The position numbers were made by a program, and so were the translations under genes. DNA of 20,234 bases from a virus, in IMG/VR virus record IMGVR_UViG_3300044948_000072, positions 1-20,234 of that record; one strand, 5' to 3'. Below the pieces are notes generated by a model. The model was not told the DNA's origin and did no database searches. It worked only from the letters and a program-made list of their open reading frames with translations. Each line of letters opens with the position of its first letter. The stretch's first letter is position 1. Positions 1 to 8,900 of the stretch are shown here, piece after piece.

Positions 1-3000
1 TGGTTCCTGCTCCTTTACAAACTAGCATTAGATGTTTATAGGCTAAGTCAGATACTCTAACACATTTACCAACAGCGTAAGTGGTATTCCTAGCAATTAA
101 ATCTAAAGAACTATCTGGAGTAGTAACGGCGAATTCATTTGCAGACACAATAAATCTGGAAGTTGTGGCGTCATTATATAGACCATAACCAGCTACTTTA
201 CCACCAGAATCTATTTTTACAGAGTAGGTTCCAACTAGTCCTTCTGTTACACCATCTATACCAAATACGGCTTCATCTACACTATCTAATGTTTCATTTA
301 GATCTGCGTGTAACTCTGAAGATGTAATACTACCAGCTATTAATCCCAATACTTCCGGGGTACCAATCCTAGTAGTTACTTTTAGGCCTTTGTCCACATT
401 AAATGGGTAGTAGATTGAGGTATTACCTCTAGTATCCTTAACTCTTAACCAGTAATAAACTGTTTGTTCAGAAGCCAGTCCCATATGTGTATAAGCTGAT
501 GTAGGATAAGCTAAACTAATAAGTTTTGTAGCCAGAGTCCTATCATTGGTAGAAGCAGACCATATTTCAGTCTCTAAAGTACCAACCTTAGTTTCCTGAA
601 ATTCCCACCCCAAACTATTCTGGTTTATTTCACCACTACTTCTAACATCAACTACTGGTAATGGAGCGGTAATATCAATATCTAGTCTCGTAGGGTTAGT
701 ATAATCCCCACTATTAAATGTAGCTACGATCCAATAAGTATAAGTACCTATAATATTCTCGGTAATAGCTTGACTTCTACTTGTAATACCACTATATACT
801 ACAGAACTAGTTTCATAACTAGCACCTTTACTAATAGTATATGTTACCGGCTCAATACTTGGGTAGGCATCCCATTCTAACAATAAGTCTGTAGGCCTTA
901 GAGTACTTCTAAAGTTGGCTACCATTGAATTACCAACAGCTTCAGTAGTATGCTCTATAGTAAACCCATGTGCAATAGTACTAGGTCCTGATTTACCAAT
1001 TATATTAAATGGAGTTATTTTTATAGCATATTCTTCATTAGCAGATAAGTCATAAAATGTATAATTAAGCTCAGCCTTCTTAGTATACACTTCTACCCAG
1101 TTACCTGAATTACGCTTAATTTCTAATGTGTAGCTAGATGCGTATAATGCTGCTGAAAAGCCCACGGTTAGACTAGTTCTGAGAATGTCAGAACTATCAC
1201 GGTAGGTTCCACTTGAGGATACTATACTTTCGAGGCTAACTGCTTCAGGTAGAGCAGATAAAGTGGAGTAAGTCCTTTCTTCTAATTGGATATTATTTTC
1301 AATGAATGCAAACTTATCAGGGTTATGCAGCATTGCGGATATTTCATAAACTCCAATACTATCAGATTCTTTTAATGAAACTACTCTATATAGTTTTTCA
1401 TTTAAACTAGTACTATAAATAGACCAAGTAGCTCCAACTAATAAGTTAGTTGGAACTCCAGATAGAGTTAAAGTTTCATAACTACCGGGAATATTGGTAA
1501 TAGTAAATGTTTGAGTATAATACGAAGGATTAGTACCAATCTGATCGGAGGCAGTAATTTCATCGGTTGGAGAATAGTTGGGGTTATGAGTGCTTAGTCT
1601 AACAGAATAGGTCTGTCCTGTCGCTAGTGTTACTTCCCTATCTAGAGATATAGTATTAGTAAGGGACGAAACTATTCTACCACTATATTCTACACCTACT
1701 AAAGCTTCATCAAATACTTTTATAATAGTACCTGGTGTGCAATATACAGAATCTAGTCCTGCGGAAAAACTAACAATATTAGATTCTACCCTTTCAGTAT
1801 ATAGTAGCCAGTTTCCTGCACGAACAGCCTGACCTCTAGAAGTACATCCAAAAGCAATTATCTCAGAAGGATTATAACCATAGCGCTCTATTCCTAATCT
1901 ATCTTCTACATACTCAATCTTTTGTTGGTATAAAGCTTGAGGATCATTCCAGGTAACCAATGCAGCAGTATGTACAACTTTCTTTGAAGCACCCGAATAC
2001 GTAAATGTACCTCCTACTACATTACTATTAGTAAATTGTAGAGTAGGCGTACTACTAGAAGAGTCTTGTTCAGTATGTAAAGTGCCATTAGTCCAGTAAA
2101 TCATTCCACGGAAGGCACTGGCAATGTCATATAGGAGTTTAATAGCTTCTTGACGTTCTTGAATATAAGTATTTAGAGTAAAACGAGGTTCGAGTATATC
2201 TGTACCTTCAGTAGTCTTGAACCCTGTAGGTACTGACTGGTCACAATACTGTGCAATAGTATATAATGACCACTTATCTACTAAGTCTTCTGATATATAT
2301 TCACCAAGTCCGTAGCGCTCATTAGTAATAAGGTCGTAGTAACACCATGCAGGATTGTTAGTCCAAGCATAGTCAAACGTACCATCCCAAATACCAGTAT
2401 ATTCTCTAGTTTCTGGATTATAATTACTAGGAATTTTTACTTTTAGTAACTTTACGTGATAGCCGCGTTTAGGTATAGAGTTAAACTGAGAGGAAGCCAT
2501 TCTCATAGCACATAGTGCTGAGTTGGGATACCTCATCTTAGTATTTGATACCTTAGTAAAGCTAGAAAACTTTAATGTATTCTGGAGCTTTAATGTCGTA
2601 GAATCCTTAGTAAGTTTTGTTACTTTAATGGCGAAGAATTCATTTGCCATCCCAGGGGTACGTGGCAACTCAATAAGATAACTAAGTTGATAATTAGATG
2701 TAGTTTTTCCAATAACTGTTCTCTTTACAGCACTAATTGGAGAATTACCTAGACCATTCTTAATTATATCGATGTTAAATTGTACTTCTGAACCATTAGT
2801 ATCACCATTATCTGCGTAGTGCACTAAGGCGGGAATATCTATAGTTACTCTTACAAAGTCTACATTTTCCTCGGCGGAAGTTACAACAGTTTCCGTTACT
2901 GGGGAAGAAAACTTTACTTCTCTTCCAACAGGAATTTCAGCCTGAGGGACTTCAAAACCTGGAATATACTCCTGATCTTGAGTACCTGTTCTAAAATAGT

Positions 3001-3232
3001 ACTGGAAGCCACTTTCTTCATAGTTAAAGGTACCATCAGAATTTTGGATAGGGGTATCATTAATGTAGATAGATTTTATACCGTCTACTAAACCAACTAT
3101 CTCACCTTCACACAATAGATCAACTACTTCCGCAAAGGATTGAGATTTAAGAGTATCTGGGCTCTCTACTGGAGTATGACTACCTCCTCCTTTACCTCCT
3201 CCACCACTACCAATAATTAAATTTGTATTCAT
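1..3232 (-). CDS. J: Central tail hub / host-specificity protein, lambda gpJ-like (C-terminus beyond left edge)
   Basis: The frame opens at an ATG whose A is the last base of the gene I stop (TAATG), implying translational coupling, and stays open to the left edge: at least 1077 codons. The N-terminus has the Gly-rich stretch GSGGGGKGGGSHTP and then SFAEVVDLLCEGEIVG and YIPGFEVPQAEIPVG, hallmarks of lambda gpJ-type tip proteins (COG4733 family). The middle third carries conserved hub sequence such as DDLITNERYG-like DLITNERYGLGEY and an aromatic region around WTNGTLHTEQD. From about residue 660 there are fibronectin-III-like modules, and around 975-1047 a segment LNETLDSVDEAVFGIDG followed by YSVKIDSGGKVAGYGLYND, typical of the DUF1983 region near the J C-terminus. 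In lambda gpJ forms the trimeric tail tip and its C-terminus binds the receptor; that receptor-binding end is missing from this window. The family call is firm; the receptor is unknown. Confidence 0.93.
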   Translation of the reverse strand, partial: MNTNLIIGSGGGGKGGGSHTPVESPDTLKSQSFAEVVDLLCEGEIVGLVDGIKSIYINDTPIQNSDGTFNYEESGFQYYFRTGTQDQEYIPGFEVPQAEIPVGREVKFSSPVTETVVTSAEENVDFVRVTIDIPALVHYADNGDTNGSEVQFNIDIIKNGLGNSPISAVKRTVIGKTTSNYQLSYLIELPRTPGMANEFFAIKVTKLTKDSTTLKLQNTLKFSSFTKVSNTKMRYPNSALCAMRMASSQFNSIPKRGYHVKLLKVKIPSNYNPETREYTGIWDGTFDYAWTNNPAWCYYDLITNERYGLGEYISEDLVDKWSLYTIAQYCDQSVPTGFKTTEGTDILEPRFTLNTYIQERQEAIKLLYDIASAFRGMIYWTNGTLHTEQDSSSSTPTLQFTNSNVVGGTFTYSGASKKVVHTAALVTWNDPQALYQQKIEYVEDRLGIERYGYNPSEIIAFGCTSRGQAVRAGNWLLYTERVESNIVSFSAGLDSVYCTPGTIIKVFDEALVGVEYSGRIVSSLTNTISLDREVTLATGQTYSVRLSTHNPNYSPTDEITASDQIGTNPSYYTQTFTITNIPGSYETLTLSGVPTNLLVGATWSIYSTSLNEKLYRVVSLKESDSIGVYEISAMLHNPDKFAFIENNIQLEERTYSTLSALPEAVSLESIVSSSGTYRDSSDILRTSLTVGFSAALYASSYTLEIKRNSGNWVEVYTKKAELNYTFYDLSANEEYAIKITPFNIIGKSGPSTIAHGFTIEHTTEAVGNSMVANFRSTLRPTDLLLEWDAYPSIEPVTYTISKGASYETSSVVYSGITSRSQAITENIIGTYTYWIVATFNSGDYTNPTRLDIDITAPLPVVDVRSSGEINQNSLGWEFQETKVGTLETEIWSASTNDRTLATKLISLAYPTSAYTHMGLASEQTVYYWLRVKDTRGNTSIYYPFNVDKGLKVTTRIGTPEVLGLIAGSITSSELHADLNETLDSVDEAVFGIDGVTEGLVGTYSVKIDSGGKVAGYGLYNDATTSRFIVSANEFAVTTPDSSLDLIARNTTYAVGKCVRVSDLAYKHLMLVCKGAGT

Positions 3233-4212
3233 TAGGAACCCCAGCCTTCTGGTATAACATCTGAACCTGTTGCGCTACCATAAGTAGCATTAAAACCTTT
3301 ATTAATCCTACCAATAGCGAATTGCACTCGTGGTGATTTAAACCTACCTGTATATTCACTATAGGTGTACACTCTTGTGCTAGTAGACTCGGGATACTCT
3401 ACATAGTTTCCAAACTCATCGAAATCATAGTACGCTGGGACTAATGTAACTTGATTCCAAGTATACTCACCTAAATTTGTATTATATTTTATGTTCAGAC
3501 TATTACTCTGATAAGTAGTACCAGAAATAAGTGTCCAGCCAACAGTACCAGAGGCTGGAAAGCTCCACTCGTATTTTTTAGTTCCCGCCCCACTATCTAC
3601 ACTAAATGTAGCGCTTACAATAGCGGAACCAATAATAAGCTCCCCATAACCAATTGGTACTGGTAGCCCTTGTGCTACAGTATTTACAGCACCGCTAAAA
3701 TAAGTATTTGGAGTATTTTCTGTAGATTTTTGGGCTTTAGGCTTTGGTGGAGCAAATAGAACAGCAGAAATACCTGCCATTACTAAACCTACACCAATTT
3801 GACCAAGAGAGGCAGCCACACTAGCAGATATGGCTCCAGTACTTCCTAGCCAGAAAGAGCCTGCAGTGGTGCCCGCGAAAGTAGAGGACCCGAGAACTGC
3901 ACCTGATGCAGCACCTGCTGTCATATAGATTAGGAAAGCCCCCGCAATTATCATACCTAGTTTACCAGAACCAGCAACTACAGGTATTAGATGAATATCT
4001 TTATTACCGATTGGTTCCTCAAGAGTATCTTCTTCACGAAGAATATCTCCAACCTTAATATGAAAGCCAGGTTTATGCTCTAGCATATAATTGGCAAAAT
4101 TAGGGAAGTTAGCTGATAGTGCACGTATAGTTTCACGAATAGACTTAACTTCAAGGCCTATCTTATCCGTGAATAGCTCTGCTAGATCACCATATAGGTA
4201 TACTGTTCTCAT
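3232..4212 (-). CDS. I: Tail assembly protein I (lambda gpI-like), with long C-terminal extension
   Basis: A 326-residue protein. The N-terminal ~78 residues (MRTVYLYGDLAELF ... DIHLIPVVAG) are the ubiquitin-like start typical of lambda gpI. They are followed by glycine/alanine-rich hydrophobic stretches at about 84-108 and 136-153, then the family motif NTVAQGLPVPIGYGELIIGS at about 177-196. Lambda gpI is needed for tail-tip assembly and is not thought to remain in the virion as a major part. The start overlaps the stop of K by ATGA, and its own stop overlaps the J start by TAATG, so K, I and J look translationally coupled. Odd feature: about 125 residues follow the conserved motif, ending in GWGS, where lambda gpI (about 223 residues) stops soon after it; this tail is rich in Tyr, Ser and Thr and its role is unknown. 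Confidence 0.9.
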   Translation of the reverse strand: MRTVYLYGDLAELFTDKIGLEVKSIRETIRALSANFPNFANYMLEHKPGFHIKVGDILREEDTLEEPIGNKDIHLIPVVAGSGKLGMIIAGAFLIYMTAGAASGAVLGSSTFAGTTAGSFWLGSTGAISASVAASLGQIGVGLVMAGISAVLFAPPKPKAQKSTENTPNTYFSGAVNTVAQGLPVPIGYGELIIGSAIVSATFSVDSGAGTKKYEWSFPASGTVGWTLISGTTYQSNSLNIKYNTNLGEYTWNQVTLVPAYYDFDEFGNYVEYPESTSTRVYTYSEYTGRFKSPRVQFAIGRINKGFNATYGSATGSDVIPEGWGS

Positions 4213-4922
4213 TTTAACTCTCTATGCCTATATAAGGCCACTGTACATTTATTCCAGTAGCCTCCATATATTTCTTGTGAAGAAATTCTATTGGCTGTAT
4301 GGTGTAAAAATGTACCATTATCATACATTATACCTGAATGGTTAGGTATTTTAGTTCGACCAGCTTTAAATAATAATACATCATACTTATTTAGTGTTTT
4401 ATCTACTACTTTTTCAAAGCCGTTATCATCTGCATACTTTTCAAATAAATTTTCTTCATATTTGAACCAGTCCTGCTCTGTAACTTTTGGCCTACCAACT
4501 TTAATACCTTTCTCTTCTAGTAGTACATCTCCTACTAAGCCCCAGCAGTCTAGGGTACCGAAATAATAGGGTCTACCTAGAAAGGGGAATTTATAATCAG
4601 TAGGTGCATTTATACTACTAGTTTTGTCAACTAATGAATATATAAACCAAGGTACTTTACTCTTATTACATCCATAGATATCTGCTGGCGTAGGCTTAGA
4701 GGATCCAGTTAAATGACTATGACAAATAAACTGTATAGCACCCTGTTTAGAAGCCTTTAAATATTCTATAGGATCAATTATAAAAGTATCCTTATCAATT
4801 GCTATATTAGTGCAAGGTATAAAAGAATTATTTACAATTACTCCACAGGCTTCTTTTAGTATATTAGCTTCAGCGTACTCTATAAAATTAGCTAAATAAT
4901 CCTGCACCTGGAAAGGCTCCAT
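4209..4922 (-). CDS. K: Tail tip peptidase/hydrolase K (JAMM domain + NlpC/P60 domain)
   Basis: Two enzymatic domains are visible in 237 residues. The N-terminal JAB/JAMM metallopeptidase-like domain has Glu24 in EACGVIV and the zinc motif HSH (68-70) with Asp81 ten residues on (HxHx10D); Thr78 sits where the usual Ser is. The C-terminal NlpC/P60 cysteine-peptidase domain has Cys126 in TLDCWGLV, His195 in PNHSGIMYD and His207 in FLHH; the 12-residue His-His spacing fits a Cys-His-His triad. Lambda gpK has the same arrangement and is needed for tail-tip assembly; NlpC/P60 enzymes cut peptidoglycan stem peptides, so a role in assembly or local wall cleavage during DNA entry is inferred. The start lies inside the 3' end of L (35-base overlap) with no clear Shine-Dalgarno, suggesting reinitiation after L. 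Confidence 0.92.
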   Translation of the reverse strand: MEPFQVQDYLANFIEYAEANILKEACGVIVNNSFIPCTNIAIDKDTFIIDPIEYLKASKQGAIQFICHSHLTGSSKPTPADIYGCNKSKVPWFIYSLVDKTSSINAPTDYKFPFLGRPYYFGTLDCWGLVGDVLLEEKGIKVGRPKVTEQDWFKYEENLFEKYADDNGFEKVVDKTLNKYDVLLFKAGRTKIPNHSGIMYDNGTFLHHTANRISSQEIYGGYWNKCTVALYRHRELK

Positions 4923-5595
4923 AATTTAATACTGAACTTGCGCCAAATCTTAGTTTGCAGTCTGATAGTTTCTTACCACAAACGTCTAATAGGGGGTCTG
5001 TTGTTGGTGTACCTACACTAGTAAACATTCTGTTCTCGTGTGCTGAAGGTAGATAGTTACAATTAGCGTCTTTATACCTCCACTGACAAATATTTTGAAT
5101 AATTAGTCTACGAGGTAATTTAACGGAACTAACATCAAGAGCAGATACTAAGTCATAAACTACAGTAGTATTAGTTTCTACTACCTTACGATCAATAAAG
5201 TACACTTCTTTAGGAAACTGAGCCTCAGGGTCAGCTTCTAGGTTACCTTCTTCAAAGTTTACTGCATCTATGTATTTTAACATAGTGCGAATTCGAGTAA
5301 CTTTTAATCCTAATAAGTCTTGATATAATCTATTATACTCACTTATCAATCCACCTAAGTTAGCTATTGTTAGTTTAGGGGTTGCTAGTTGACCAGCACC
5401 ATCCCACTCAAAACCTTTCATCTCAAATGGGTAGGCAATATAGGTTTCAGAATCAAAAACTAAACTATTACCCAACTCATTAGTGTCCGAGAAAAAGTTT
5501 AACACCTCAGAACCTCCTACGGTAGACAAGTCCGCACTAAATAAATCTATAATCTTACTAGGAGAGGATTTTCTTAATTCTGTTAATATACTCAT
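4888..5595 (-). CDS. L: Minor tail protein L (Fe-S cluster tail-tip protein)
   Basis: A 235-residue protein with the gpL layout. The N-terminal two thirds form the predicted structural domain (PFEMKGFEWDGAGQLATPKL, TIANLGGLIS, VYFIDRK). The C-terminal third has four cysteines, 170, 179, 206 and 213, in NICQWRYKDANC and DVCGKKLSDCKLRFG. Lambda gpL binds an iron-sulfur cluster through four equivalent cysteines, and this spacing closely matches that pattern, so a [4Fe-4S]-type cluster is expected here. gpL sits in the tail tip between M and the J/I complex. The start overlaps the M stop by ATGA; the 3' end overlaps the start of K. The protein ends in FGAFPG-like YGAFPGAGLFS, close to the family's usual end, so it looks complete. 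Confidence 0.93.
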   Translation of the reverse strand: MSILTELRKSSPSKIIDLFSADLSTVGGSEVLNFFSDTNELGNSLVFDSETYIAYPFEMKGFEWDGAGQLATPKLTIANLGGLISEYNRLYQDLLGLKVTRIRTMLKYIDAVNFEEGNLEADPEAQFPKEVYFIDRKVVETNTTVVYDLVSALDVSSVKLPRRLIIQNICQWRYKDANCNYLPSAHENRMFTSVGTPTTDPLLDVCGKKLSDCKLRFGASSVLNYGAFPGAGLFS

Positions 5596-5936
5596 GTTAA
5601 ATCGTAAACCCTTTTGAATGTAGCATTTATACTTCTACTTATATGAGAAGTGTACTCTGTAGACCAGTCTTCACAAATAACTTTGAAAAATTCAGCTTCA
5701 CCTGGTGGCTTAAATAAAAAGTATTCAATACCACCTTTAGAAGCTAAAAAATCAAGTATATTATTTGCAGTAGATAGTGGTTGGTTAGTAAATTGTAGAT
5801 CCCAAGAATCGTCTAAGTTATTTATTCCATAGGCAACTCTTTGAGAGTACCCACTACCAAACTTAACAGTATTGACAGTGGGCTTACTAGTTCTGGAGAA
5901 CCCCCTAGAGGGTACGTAGGTAAAGATATCAGCCAT
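5592..5936 (-). CDS. M: Minor tail protein M (distal tail/tip connector)
   Basis: A 114-residue protein beginning MADIFTYVPSRGFSR, close in length to lambda gpM (about 109). Family-like segments are VNTVKFGSGYSQRV near residues 22-35 and WDLQFTNQPL near 45-54, with an aromatic/charged C-terminal strand pattern (FFKVICEDWSTEY, ATFKRVYD). gpM-type proteins form the hexameric ring joining the tail tube to the tip, recruiting L. The start is nested in the last codons of the tape measure gene (8-base overlap) and has a good Shine-Dalgarno (AGAGGA) about 8 bases upstream inside that gene. Position between H and L is exactly as in lambda. Confidence 0.9.
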   Translation of the reverse strand: MADIFTYVPSRGFSRTSKPTVNTVKFGSGYSQRVAYGINNLDDSWDLQFTNQPLSTANNILDFLASKGGIEYFLFKPPGEAEFFKVICEDWSTEYTSHISRSINATFKRVYDLT

Positions 5937-8900
5937 GTAACATTCCTCTAGGTTTCATCTGTTTCATAAGTTCTTCTTGGATAGTAGCTTTAATTGAAAC
6001 GCTTAAAGCTTTACTTAGGTTAGTAGCTTGATCAGCAGAAATAGATGTATCTACACTACCACTATTAGTTACTGTTACTGTAATATTAGTATCCCCAAAA
6101 GTAGCTCCACCACTACCTCCTTTTAGGGTAACAGGAATGCTACGATTATCTGGTAGTGGTACATATGCTTCATTTTTACTACCTTCCCCAAATAGTGCCA
6201 TCTGTGGTGATGTAGCTATACCACCTCTAGCATATTTATGGAGGGGCATGTCACCTAATGGACCTACAATACCACCTTTCGCTTTTGCAAAAATACTAGT
6301 TAATCCACCAGTTATACCACCACTAATAACACTAGTTGCTACTCCCATTAGTATTCCACCGAGAGCCCCTTTAGCACTACCTCCAGTAGCAAGTGCACCA
6401 ACTAAAGCACCTACTGCTCCATGCATAACAGTAGTAGCCATGTTAAACTTATCAGCAGCTACGTCTATTTTTGTTCCACCCTTTTCAATATTAGTAGTAG
6501 CTGTCTTACTCAGAATAGGTGTACTACTATCTTGCATAGCTGGTGGTTGTATAACATCTGGTACTGGTATACTACTTGGGTTAATCTTTTGTGCTATCTC
6601 GTTAAGAAGTCTATTAGTTTCTTTAGCGGAAGATGCTGTAGAACTAACTGCCTGTACTAAAGGATCGTAAGTTCCAGCTGATGCGCTAGTAGCGCCAATA
6701 CTAGATACACCATCTAGTTGCCTAGACATAATAGATGCACTAGTTGGATATGGATATGGGGATGTTCTAACTCCAGTATCATTAGCTTTATTAGCTTTCT
6801 CCCAATCAAGGTTATACTGTTTATCCAAATCTATGCCTTGTTGAGCTATAGGATCTATCTTACCTGGTACTAATGCCTGTAGTAAAGCCCTCATATCCTG
6901 TTGAATTAACTTTAGTTGATCAAGAGAACTATTAGCAGTAATCTGTAGTGCACTAGCCGCTTTTTCTTGGTTAGTACGAGTATCATACCCAAAATTTGCT
7001 GCTAGTAACTTGATTCCACTCTTCATAGCATTTTTAAATGCGTCTGAGGCCATATCCCTAAACATGTCGCTTAAAGTATTTCTGACCATATCACTAAAAG
7101 CTTTGAAAGTTAATTTTGTCTCATCCATTTTCTGTATCATAGTAGTAAAACTATCTACTATTATATCTGCAGAATCTACAATTCCAGTAGCCAGTTGAGA
7201 CATAACAGACTTAGATTTACCTGTAGTTTCCTCTATTCTATCCATGGCTATAGTTATAGCCTCTTGTAGTCCTTCAGTACCAAAAATATCTGAAGCTCTA
7301 CCAGACTGCTCTCTTATTTTTAAGCTGAGCTCAGTTTCCTTTTTAAATAGATCAGTTAATTTTTGATGAGTATCTAATTTAAAAGCTAAGTGTTGCTGTT
7401 GTAAGTCTACTATCTTCTGTTCTGCTTCTATATCTCCAACTTTAGATTTTTCAATAGCTATTTGAGCTTCAAGTATTCTCTCTTGTATTGAATATTGTTC
7501 TAGTAGTGTTTGAGTACTTACTGTATTAAACTCAGCAATTTTACTATAGTTAGTAGATACACTAAGTAAATAATCAGAGTAGGAAGAGGCTAGGTCTACT
7601 TGTTCACTTAAATTATCAGAAAGTTTTTCAGTTATTTCTAGGTTAGTTTTTCTAATTCTTAAATTTTCTTCGTCTTGTATAACCTTGGGTAGGTCACGTA
7701 GTGGTTCACCTTTTTTGAAAGCTTCATCCCTAGCCCTAGCTTTACCAACTACAGCTTCTCCTATAGATACATTAGTAGGATCTTTTATTAATTGTTCTAC
7801 AAGAGTATTATACTCCCCTATCTTTATTGCTAAATCTTTCTCATATTGTAATATATCAGCTTTTGCTTTAATAAGATTAATTTCACTATCTACTCTAGCA
7901 GATAAGTAAGATGAATCTAGTAATGCAATACTTTGTGATTTTTTCTCTAGATTATTGAGCTCTTCGAATAGTTTATCTTCTTCAGGTTTAAATTTCTTAT
8001 CAGCTTCAGCATCAGTTTCCTTAAATTCTGCTCTAGCCTCGGATTCTCTAGCTTTGCCTAGGGAGGCTCTGATTGAGTCTATTTTTAGAGTTGCAATTAC
8101 ACTAGCAGCCCCTAAGGACTCTAAACTATTAACTAAGGATAGAATTTGAGATGCTATAGACCCATCAAGTTCTTTTACTGATAAAGCTTGGATAGCTTGA
8201 TCTTTTACAGATCCTGTACCTAGAGGACTAGGATTATTGCTTTTGCTATTCTTAAATAGTTCTTTTGAGGCTAAAGATAGAGCAGTTCTTAATTGTTGCT
8301 CTGTATTTGATTTTTGAGCATCTATAGCTGCTGCATTAGTTTTTTCTGCTTTTATTTGAATATTTGCTATTTTTTCTTCAGTTTTACGTGCTTCTCTAAT
8401 AGCTCTAGCTTCTCCTTCTTTTGAAAAACTACCATAAAATTGAGTTTCTTTAAGCTTAGCGGATAGACTAGTTTGTGCCAAGGATGCGCGTCCGGCTGCA
8501 GTAGCTAAGTCTGCTAAACTTTTTGAAGCTTTTAATGAATATCCGATATAGTCCTGTTGTACTTTTTCAATTCCACCGTATGAGCCTAGTAGTGAACTAG
8601 TACCTTGACTAAGAGATTTTGCTCTATCATCCTCTGCTTTTTTCTGAAGATCTTTATCAGACCCAGCCAATTCCATAGCTGTTTTATAGTTATTATTTAC
8701 ATCTTCTTGTAATCTATTTAGCCTAGTACGTAATAATTCTAGATCCGCTGGTAGACTTATACCAGACATTTCTTCAAATTGATCTGTAATGCCAGATAAA
8801 AATTCTTGAATATTAGCACCAGATTTAGTAAGATCATTTTTATCTAGAAGTTTAATAGCTTGTGCACTAGAAGTACTAAAAGCATTAAGAGCCTTTAACT

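Noticed and set aside
6137-6670. Plus-strand open frame of 177 codons opposite the tape measure gene
   Set aside because: It mirrors the low-stop complement of the Gly/Ala-rich H C-terminus, is Pro/Ile/Leu-rich without domains, has no ribosome-binding site, and would be the only plus-strand gene.
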